This document shows positions 56,874 to 64,000 of a stretch of DNA of 64,000 bases, in pieces (within the stretch, counting starts at the first letter, position 1; each line of letters opens with the position of its first letter). The DNA is from Thalassospira profundimaris (GTDB taxonomy: Bacteria > Pseudomonadota > Alphaproteobacteria > Rhodospirillales > Thalassospiraceae), in NCBI RefSeq assembly GCF_003326755.1, contig NZ_JPWH01000001.1, positions 180,227 through 244,226 of the forward strand, in the 5' to 3' direction. The position numbers were made by a program, and so were the translations under genes. Under the pieces are notes generated by a model. It was given only the letters and a program-made list of their open reading frames with translations, did not search any database and was not told the DNA's origin.

Positions 56874-57154
56874 TGTGTCGGTGTCACCTCTGGCTACGGC
56901 AGATTTAGATGATTTCTGAGATAGCCTGCATCAGCTTTACACACCAGCAGGCTAACTTAATCAGCTTCAAAGCCGTATCTACCCAATGATTTCGTTCAAG
57001 CATTGTGGAGACCATTAAAGGCGTGCCGGGATGAGCCCGGCGCTCCACCATGTGAACTTCACATAGTGCCAGTTGTTGGCCGACTTGGAAGTCTGGGTAG
57101 CAGAGGTGACACCGCTTTCATAACCTAGCGCGTTGAAAATTCAAGAGTGCGGTC

Positions 57155-57613
57155 ATGGGGAATAAAAACCATAGCTCAATTGAGATTTTTACAGACGGTG
57201 CTTGCATCGGTAATCCCGGTCCAGGCGGCTGGGCAGCCCTAATCCGCCAAGGGAAACGTATGAAGACGTTTAGTGGAGGTGAGGCGTCAACTACCAACAA
57301 CCGTATGGAATTGATCGCAGCAATCAGGGCGTTAGAAGCTTTGAGACGTCCTCTTGCAGTGACTGTATTTACTGACAGCGAATACGTTCAGAAGGGCATT
57401 AGTGAGTGGATTGGGAATTGGAAAGCCAATGGTTGGCGGACTTCAGGTAGGAAGCCCGTAAAGAATGTTGATCTTTGGCGACGTCTAGATGAGTTATGCC
57501 AAATGCATGCTGTCGAATGGCGGTGGGTCAAAGGTCATGCGGGAAATGCAGGCAATGAGCGAGTTGACAAACTTGCCTACATTGAAGCACAGCGTTTTAT
57601 GGAGGCGGCGTAG
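57155..57613 (+). CDS. rnhA: Ribonuclease HI (island copy)
   Basis: RNase HI cuts RNA in RNA-DNA hybrids. The catalytic Asp, Glu, Asp, Asp residues lie in [40 protein letters not shown], and [15 protein letters not shown], so all four are present. The last motif has Val-Asp-Lys-Leu where chromosomal copies usually have Ala-Asp-Glu/Leu. At 152 residues it has a normal size. Being in an island beside phage-type genes and the polymerase-like gene, it may serve a mobile element. Confidence 0.93.
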   Translation: MGNKNHSSIEIFTDGACIGNPGPGGWAALIRQGKRMKTFSGGEASTTNNRMELIAAIRALEALRRPLAVTVFTDSEYVQKGISEWIGNWKANGWRTSGRKPVKNVDLWRRLDELCQMHAVEWRWVKGHAGNAGNERVDKLAYIEAQRFMEAA

Positions 57614-57633
57614 GTCGGGCATTTTGCTCGGCC

Positions 57634-58343
57634 ATGTCCCTGTGTGAACTGATCACCACCCCTGTCGTCACCATCAAGAACAACGAAGTGTTCGCCAATA
57701 GCCGAGACGTTGCGGCTTACTTTGGAAAATCACATGCCCACGTCCTTCGGGACATCAGAGATACATTGCGTCCAAATCTGGATGCAAAGGAGTTCAACAA
57801 GATGTTCCTTCATGTGAAGGTCGAAACAAAAGTTGGCTTTGGCAGCCGCTATGATGACGCAGAAGACATGATCAAGGAGGGCTTCACGCTGCTTGCTATG
57901 AGGTTTACCGGGAAGAAGGCACGATCATGTGCTGCGAGACATCGTCGATAAAGTCCTGCCGGAAATCTCCCCAAATTTGGGGTGGTTTAAAAGGCTGACT
58001 GGATTGTTGACAAGGCGATAGGTGCCTTGGAATCTCAAGCATCCCCTTCATACCTGTTTTAAGAACGCTCTCCGAGCCATTCAAGGTTTGGGATGCAGCG
58101 AACAATTTTACCGGCTGAATTTTAAGCCCAGTAGCTATACTGACCTCACTGGTCGCAAGCTCCCGGCGTTTTAATATGACCAAAGACGGCTTCACGTTTC
58201 TGGTGATGGGTTTCAACGGGGCACAGGCTGCTCTCTTCAAAGAGCGATACATCGAAGAGTTCAATCGCATGGAGGCACAGCTCAAAGCTCAGTCCCTGGC
58301 GCTCCCTGATTTCTTGAACCCGGCAGAAGCTGCTCGTGTATAA
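57634..58343 (+). pseudogene. Scrambled remains of phage Rha-type regulator genes
   Basis: Four pieces lie in different frames. The first, 57634-57951, has the Rha start (NSRDVAAYFGKSHAHVLRDI) and continues to EGFTLLAMRFTGKKA, then runs out. From 57920 another frame reads HDHVLRDIVDKVLPEISPNL, an N-terminal Rha helix again, until a stop at 58021. From about 58049 a third frame reads ALRAIQGLGCSEQFYRL and YTDLTGRKLPAF, stopping at 58174 in a four-T run. A frame starting near 58173 reads NMTKDGFTFLVMGFNGAQAA and ends at 58343. Rha proteins interfere with host functions in phage growth. This looks like decay and recombination between two copies. Confidence 0.75.
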
Positions 58344-59004
58344 CGCCAATTGAGAACATCCGCAGGAGTCCAAAATCAGGCACTGGAGAGTCTCTGGCGC
58401 TCTGCTGGCTGGGTAGGTGCCGACATGAGTAGTTACTCTGTATGACTCAAAAATACCCCTTGCCGTCGATCTGGATTGGGTTGCACTAATTGAGGGAAGC
58501 CAAGACTAATACCATAAAGATAGCATAAAGATAGCTCTGGATATTATCTTCTCAATGGTAAAAATCTTAATAGATATTCCATAGAGATATAACTCAATGA
58601 AAGCCTGATGAAGAACTCTATGCTGGTCATAATGATCTACCATCAGGGGTGACATTGAATTACCAAAGGCACCTCTCTATTGATCGAGAATATTTTGGTC
58701 AAAAATTTTTGAGAGGGTATTGATGTATGAAGACCTGCACTCTTTCCCCCCTTACTCCCGTCAAAGCAGACCCTGGATAGGGGCTTTGGTGATTTCTCTG
58801 TGCGTTGATTTATTTCGACGTCTTTCCCTCTCAGTCATGGTCTGACTCTAGCTCTGCACATTCGAGTGTAGCATTTAGGCATGGTCATACAGGACGTCTT
58901 GCCCACTGCCCATTAGTGTCTTTTTTAAATTAATAATTGACTTAAGGGACGCTACAGGCCTAACGTCTTAGATGTAAATCGGACACTAAGACAGGAGACA
59001 GGCC
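58344..59004. other. AT-rich gap with a tandem repeat and res-like dyads
   Basis: No gene is supported. A tandem 11-bp repeat (CATAAAGATAG twice, 58513-58534) is seen. The end of the gap has the res-like dyads described separately, up to the resolvase start. Confidence 0.6.
58913..58992. promoter_or_regulatory. res-like recombination site of the serine resolvase
   Basis: TTAGTGTC (58913-58920) and GACACTAA (58982-58989) face each other, and GTCTTAG (58965-58971) with CTAAGAC (58986-58992) form a second perfect dyad around a 14-base centre. Dimeric subsites immediately upstream of a resolvase gene are typical of res loci. Assignment of the crossover point is inference. Confidence 0.6.
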
Positions 59005-59568
59005 ATGCTTGTAGGTTATGCCCGTGCATCGACGCTGGACCAGAAAGCCAGCATTGAAGCCCAAGTCAGGGAACTTGAAGCCCTGCACTGTGAGAGGGTT
59101 TTCACTGAGCATGTTTCATCAGTTGATGTGAAGGCACGAGGGGAACTGGCAGCGGCGCTAGATTTCATCCGCGAAGGCGACACGCTGGTAGTCACCAAGC
59201 TCGACCGTCTTGCCCGCTCCACCGCTCACCTGATGGAATTGATGGAGGTTATTGAGAGCAAGAAGGCAGCACTGCGTATCCTTGACCTGAGCATCGACAC
59301 GGGCACGGCTACAGGCAGAATGATGCTTACGGTCGTGTCCGCTATTGCTCAGTTTGAGCGTGAGATCATGCTTGAGCGACAGCGTGAGGGCATCGAGAAA
59401 GCAAGGCGTGAAGGAAAGTACAAGGGGAGACCCTCTGAGATAGACCCCACCGCCATCAAGCAACTGATGGAGGAAGGCAAGGGCGCTACGGTCATATCTA
59501 AGGAACTAGGGATTGCCAGATCTTCTGTTTATCGCGTGATCGACGGAATTAAGGCCCCTATATCGTAA
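59005..59568 (+). CDS. Serine recombinase/resolvase (Pin/Tn3 type)
   Basis: The 187-residue protein is a small serine recombinase. The active-site serine lies in GYARASTLDQ (Ser 9), followed by the conserved LVVTKLDRLARSTAHLMELM and MMLTVVSAIAQFEREIMLER; the C-terminal HTH (GATVISKELGIARSSVYRVI) binds the res or inversion site. The res-like dyads are upstream. It could resolve cointegrates of a transposon or a plasmid or invert DNA. A phage-type integrase is not seen nearby. Confidence 0.95.
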   Translation: MLVGYARASTLDQKASIEAQVRELEALHCERVFTEHVSSVDVKARGELAAALDFIREGDTLVVTKLDRLARSTAHLMELMEVIESKKAALRILDLSIDTGTATGRMMLTVVSAIAQFEREIMLERQREGIEKARREGKYKGRPSEIDPTAIKQLMEEGKGATVISKELGIARSSVYRVIDGIKAPIS

Positions 59569-59776
59569 GTGTTGTTATGTTTGCGGTTAGTGCCTGAGAG
59601 GGAGTGTATCTGTTTTTTGGAGAGCGGGGCAGAGCCGGGACTATAGGGGAATTACCGACACGTGCGAGTGCTGCTGTTCACCTTTCAGTGTCCTATAAGT
59701 ATCTGATGTTTCAGAAATTATTATGAGTCCCTCTAATGGTAAGCTGGGGGTTCCTAATTAAGGATATACACCAGTG

Positions 59777-61074
59777 TTATTCCCTTCTCTCAACAGTCAC
59801 CAGTCCATCAATACCAGTGTGCTTTTTGAAGGTAGAGAGCATCACTTCCTTGACCCGATCTTGTGAAGAAGAAGGAACAATCAGAGCATCATGAACAGGC
59901 AAAGCAATGATGTTCATCGCCTTGAGGTGAAGCAGGGTGTCGATCAAGATTTCACTCTCAATGAACTGAGTATCATGACCAATGCCAGTATAGAATTTAG
60001 AGCTGATCGCAGGGTGAGCTGCCTCGATTGCTCTACATACATCGGTGATATGATGGTCTCTGGCAAAACTCTGGCGTACCCCCTTGGGCATCCTGGTCAG
60101 AGGTTTGGTGCTGAAGAGCATGGCATTCATGACCCGCTTAATACCTGACCTGTGATTGGCAAAGCCTGGGACAGAATATAGGTCGTCTGCGGGTGGTTCT
60201 TCCCCCAGCATTCCGTAAATGATGCGTGGGGTCATCTGGCCGTAGTCGAGTTCGACGACAAACTCATCGCCGATCATGAGACTACCAAAGCGGTCTTTCT
60301 TCTTAAGTCGTTGCCAGAAGCCGCCAAAGAGGCGTCCACCGCTGTCAAACCGTTCTTGGGTGAATATCCTGCGCAAGCGACGGTCGTTGGGGTCTATGAA
60401 CCTTTCACCCTCATTCAGTGTCGCTTCGTCAAAGCTGAGGTCAGCACAGGCCAACCATTCGTTGATATCTCGAACCTGTTGTCGATAGAGGATGGTTTCA
60501 GGCGTATCATCGTATTCGATGTCTTCGCCTTCATCCCAGAAATCCTCCTTCTTGCTGCGCAGAATGATGACTTCCTGATCGTCAGCAAGACCAAAATCCT
60601 CGATGGAGAGGACATGTTCCTCAATGCGCTGTAACGCTCTCCAGCCCGCCTTGATTGTCGATCTACGTGCAGGTCCGAAGTAGCCCTGATGTCCAACCTC
60701 AAGGGCGATGTAGGCCATCTCAGGGGCAATCATCATGTCGAGGATGGCAGGGAGCTTTTTGTTCAGTGCATATGGACGATAACGGCTCTTCCGGCCAAGC
60801 ACTTGGTTGGAGCGGGTAATGAAGATGTCGCCAGCATCCCCGGTCAGATGTGATAGATCGCATCGCAGAGAATGGCCGAGACCGTCCGTTCAAAAACGGT
60901 TTGGTCAGCAGGACGGCGAGTACGTTTCCGAAGCTTGTAGTAACGTTCGTAGCTTTCAAGGAGCTTGATTGCCTCTTCAACAACTTGCTTTGCTTTGTCG
61001 GTAATGGGGATGCGCCAAGGGTTGAATGGGCGGTCTTCGAGCTTTCCGTCTTTTTGGTCTTCTGTTTCAGTCAT
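59777..61074 (-). pseudogene. Frameshifted family-A polymerase-like protein
   Basis: The reading 61074-60853 (74 residues, MTETEDQKDGKLEDRPFNP...) continues after a one-base shift at about 60850-60853 as a frame to 59777 (HLTGDAGDIFITRSNQVLG...), giving about 432 residues. In the second part I see a motif-A-like VELDYGQMTPRIIYG, a fingers-like RSGIKRVMNAMLF (R-x3-K), and a motif-C-like ALPVHDALIVP, in the order and rough spacing of DNA polymerase I palm and fingers. No exonuclease part is visible. The polymerase role is inference. The frameshift means that it may be inactive or produced by frameshifting. Confidence 0.55.
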
Positions 61075-61137
61075 TCTGGTGGTCACAGCATAGCCACCCC
61101 GCTCCCGCAGGGGCAAACAATGGCAGATAAAGGGAAA

Positions 61138-64000
61138 TTAGTGGAGCGTAGAGTAAATGCTAGCCCCACCGCCAGAGTAAGAACTGAAGATGTGGGCAAA
61201 TGCGGCATGGCATTTATCTTCGTATATCGTCTCGTCGTATACTTCTGGAAGGCCACGGTCCAGTTCGATCTCGATGGCCTGTCTCACAGCGCCCCTGGTG
61301 GCTGCTTTCTCTCTCCAGTCCAGAACCAGCTTTTCAGCCTTAAGCTTCTCCAGCAGGCTCTTACAGACCTTCTTGACGTTCTCTCGTTGTTTGTCGGTCA
61401 ATGCGGGTTCCGGTTGCGTCAGAATGTCAAAGACAGCCAATTCTTCCTCGGTCAGGCCCTCACGCATGGCGCGTTGGTCTTCTTCATTGGTGGATGCCGC
61501 AAGGTCAAGCAACTGGTCGAAAAGCTCGTCAATGTTGGCGCTGCCGGAGTTGTATCTTGCAATCAGTTTCTCAAACTTCTCAAGGAAGTCAGCGCGTGAC
61601 GGATTAAGCTTTGCCATCTGAACCAGCTTCTCGTTCAGCAACGCCTTCAGCTTTTCAGCTTCGGTCCGTTTCCGACCCTTGGCGAACTTTTCCTTAAGCT
61701 TCTCGAAGTCGATCTTGCCCAAGTCGTAAAGCTTCTCGTCAGGTGTTTCATGGATAAGGTAGGGAACCGGCGCGACAGAACGGTCGAGCAAGTCTTCAAC
61801 CTGGTCCATCACCGTTGAGATGTCGATAGGTGGGGCTTCTTTCTTGATCTTGATTGCTAACACCGAAATCAAAACTGCGTCGGCTACAACTTCATTGGCG
61901 ATTTTATCAGGAAGAATGGCCCGGTAAACGCGTGAGACCGAGGACGCCATGCTCAGGAACGTTCGTTTCTCGTCGTCGTTTTTGATCAGCTTCTCAAGTG
62001 CATCATCAACGAGAGCAATTTTTTCGAAACCCTTTGCCTCTTTGATCTTGGTGGGGTCAATTTCCCTTTCGACCATATAGCCTATCGCTGGTGCGATCAG
62101 CTTCTTGAGGTGTTCGACAAGTTCACTCTTGTCTTTGATCGGCTGTTCGCCACCGCTTCCGGCCTCTCCACCATAGATCGACAAGGCTTCCTGAAGCTTT
62201 CTGAATACGCCTACATAGTCGACAATCAAGCCCGCTTCTTTGCCTGGATACTTGCGATTTGCCCTGGCAATTGTCTGCATCAGGGTATGGTTTTTCATCG
62301 GCTTGTCGAGATAGATGGTTGAACAAGACGGGACATCAAACCCGGTAATCCACATTGCACAGACAAATACGAGGCGCAGTGGATTGGCGGCGTCTTTAAA
62401 TTCCTCGTCAATATCGTCTTCGACCATCCGTCTGCGGTGAGGCAGAATGTCGAGACCCTTGGCTTCCATCTCGGCGATTTCATTCTGCCCCTGGGAAACA
62501 ACCACCGCCATGTCCGTTTCTTCCATGCGTTCAATGGTCGCCTGGATGGCTTCGCGTTCTTCCCTGGGGACTGTGGTGAGCTTTGCTTTCAAACGCGACA
62601 GATGGTCTTTCCAGTGCGCCTGAACCTTGTCATACATCTTGATGGCAGTTGCCTTGTCGATGCAGACCATCATCGCCTTACCCTGATACCCCCGACCGGT
62701 GAAGTGCTGCACGAGGTCTTCAGCAATCGCTTCCAGGCGTTCATCGCGGGTAATCAGATGATACTCTTTGGCGAAAACCTGCTGAACCTTGCGTTCCTGG
62801 TCGCTATCCAGCTCGGCATCTTCAAGGATTTTCTGTAGGTCGTCTGACAGGTTCTCGTTGGTGAGCTGAAGTTCGGGAATACGGTTTTCGTAATACAGGG
62901 GCACCGTTGCGCCATCAGCAATCGACTGACCAAAGTCATAGACCGAGATGTAGTCACCAAACACCTCTTTGGTCTTCTCCTCGCCCGCAATCAACGGAGT
63001 ACCTGTAAAGCCAAGGAATGCCGCATTTGGCAGTGCGGAGCGCATGTTTAGCGCCAGCGTGTCATATTGCGAACGGTGGGCTTCGTCCGTGATGACGATG
63101 ATGTCTTGGCGGTCTGACAGCTTCGGGTAAACCTCACCCTGTGCCGTGCCGAACTTGTGGATGAGTGTGAAGACATAGCGGTGGTCTTCGGTCAGCAATT
63201 GCCTCAGATGGGCGCGACTGGTCGCATGGGCTTCTGCCTCTGTCACTGCACCGGTGGCGGCAAACGTCTTGTATATCTGGCTGTCCAGTTCTTCGCGGTC
63301 GGTAACGATCAGGAAGGTCCAGTTGCCGGGAACGGTGCGCAAAATCTTCTGGGTGAAGAACACCATCGAAAGCGACTTGCCCGACCCTTGGGTGTGCCAG
63401 AAAACCCCAAGCCTACCGGCTTGATTAGCAGGACGTTTGCTGACTTTCTTCAGTTCCTTGATGGCTTTGTTAACGCCAAGATACTGATGGTTCTTCGCAA
63501 CCTTCTTGATCAAGCCACCCTTGGCTTCCTCAAACACCGTGAAGTTTTCAACGATGTCGAGCAGGCGTTCAGGCGTTGCTGTTCCCCTGATCATCGTTTC
63601 AAGGGAAACCACACCGGTTTCACCTTCGTCGTTTATGCGTTTCCATTCAAAGAAATGCTCCCAGGCGGCAGAGGTGCTTCCCATCACGCTTTTGGAGCCA
63701 TTGGAAAGCATCAGGAAGCTATTGTAGGTGAACAACTGGGGAATGGCGTTGCGGTAATCTGTGAGGTTGCCGTCGTAAGCCGCTTTCAGTGTGTTGTGGC
63801 TGGCTTTCAGCTCAATGAACAACAACGGAATGCCATTCACAAAGCCTACCAGGTCACAGCGACGATTATACAGATCGCCACGCACCCAGAATTGAGACGC
63901 GAGGAAGAAGTCGTTATTCTCCGGCGTGTTCCAGTCGATCACACGGACAAGCTCGCTGGTCGGTCGTCCGTGTTCATCGTGAACCTCGACCCGAACTCCA
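61138..64000 (-). CDS. hsdR: Type I restriction enzyme HsdR subunit (5' end outside the window)
   Basis: HsdR is the DNA translocase and nuclease of type I restriction. The frame stays open at the window edge (VEVHDEHGRPTSELVRV), so the start is outside. The nuclease region has LLFIELKASHNT (PD-(D/E)xK family), the Walker A motif is HTQGSGKSLSMV, the DEAD motif lies in VITDEAHRSQYD, and GFTGTPLIAGE and TLMQTIARANRKYPG follow. The C-terminal helical region is present. The partner hsdM and hsdS genes should lie beyond 64000. It closes the visible part of the island. Confidence 0.95.
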   Translation of the reverse strand, partial: GVRVEVHDEHGRPTSELVRVIDWNTPENNDFFLASQFWVRGDLYNRRCDLVGFVNGIPLLFIELKASHNTLKAAYDGNLTDYRNAIPQLFTYNSFLMLSNGSKSVMGSTSAAWEHFFEWKRINDEGETGVVSLETMIRGTATPERLLDIVENFTVFEEAKGGLIKKVAKNHQYLGVNKAIKELKKVSKRPANQAGRLGVFWHTQGSGKSLSMVFFTQKILRTVPGNWTFLIVTDREELDSQIYKTFAATGAVTEAEAHATSRAHLRQLLTEDHRYVFTLIHKFGTAQGEVYPKLSDRQDIIVITDEAHRSQYDTLALNMRSALPNAAFLGFTGTPLIAGEEKTKEVFGDYISVYDFGQSIADGATVPLYYENRIPELQLTNENLSDDLQKILEDAELDSDQERKVQQVFAKEYHLITRDERLEAIAEDLVQHFTGRGYQGKAMMVCIDKATAIKMYDKVQAHWKDHLSRLKAKLTTVPREEREAIQATIERMEETDMAVVVSQGQNEIAEMEAKGLDILPHRRRMVEDDIDEEFKDAANPLRLVFVCAMWITGFDVPSCSTIYLDKPMKNHTLMQTIARANRKYPGKEAGLIVDYVGVFRKLQEALSIYGGEAGSGGEQPIKDKSELVEHLKKLIAPAIGYMVEREIDPTKIKEAKGFEKIALVDDALEKLIKNDDEKRTFLSMASSVSRVYRAILPDKIANEVVADAVLISVLAIKIKKEAPPIDISTVMDQVEDLLDRSVAPVPYLIHETPDEKLYDLGKIDFEKLKEKFAKGRKRTEAEKLKALLNEKLVQMAKLNPSRADFLEKFEKLIARYNSGSANIDELFDQLLDLAASTNEEDQRAMREGLTEEELAVFDILTQPEPALTDKQRENVKKVCKSLLEKLKAEKLVLDWREKAATRGAVRQAIEIELDRGLPEVYDETIYEDKCHAAFAHIFSSYSGGGASIYSTLH

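Noticed and set aside
60720-60983. 87-aa minus-strand frame within the polymerase-like gene
   Set aside because: A third frame over the same stretch, with no motif; a shadow.

Overview
The window reads as alphaproteobacterial chromosome, most likely from the Rhodospirillales and perhaps a Thalassospira relative. This placement is inferred from gene order (rho, mnmE-mnmG-rsmG-parA-parB, holA-lptE, DUF3576, hrcA-grpE with rph, rdgB and hemW), from moderate GC content, and from families such as DUF3576, DUF2333 and DUF6489. No rRNA is present to confirm it.

Bases 1-16900 look close to the replication origin. The 3' end of rho is followed by small metabolic and regulatory genes, then the mnmE-mnmG-rsmG-parA-parB run. 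Three perfect 16-bp parS palindromes lie in or beside this run, with two imperfect ones at 1642 and 23752. ParB carries an unusual acidic tail of about 100 residues. Beyond the convergent holA-lptE pair is an ORF that resembles a decayed C-terminal half of leucyl-tRNA synthetase, at the place where related bacteria are expected to carry leuS, followed upstream by the DUF3576 lipoprotein gene.

Bases 17000-56140 are mostly ordinary core genome. They hold two tandem paralogous porins (the second with two spaced dyad operators), a GT9 glycosyltransferase, a ThiE-like gene, yggS, an OmpR-type regulator with a parS-like core inside it, ribA, trpS, murJ, glnD, mutS, maeB, a Bax-like hydrolase, an Nfu protein, DUF2333, an L,D-transpeptidase, ppa, a GT2 enzyme, LysR/DMT/ArsR genes, cobB, grpE-hrcA, rph, rdgB and hemW.

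A tRNA-Leu(CAG) gene at 56142-56228 marks the left edge of an accessory island that runs past the window end. The island holds a small unknown protein, an RNase HI, a scrambled set of phage Rha fragments, a serine resolvase with a res-like dyad region, a frameshifted protein whose motifs match the palm of family-A DNA polymerases, and the 3' part of a type I restriction hsdR gene. The most notable items are the polymerase-like protein, the leuS relic, the parS arrangement and the ParB tail.
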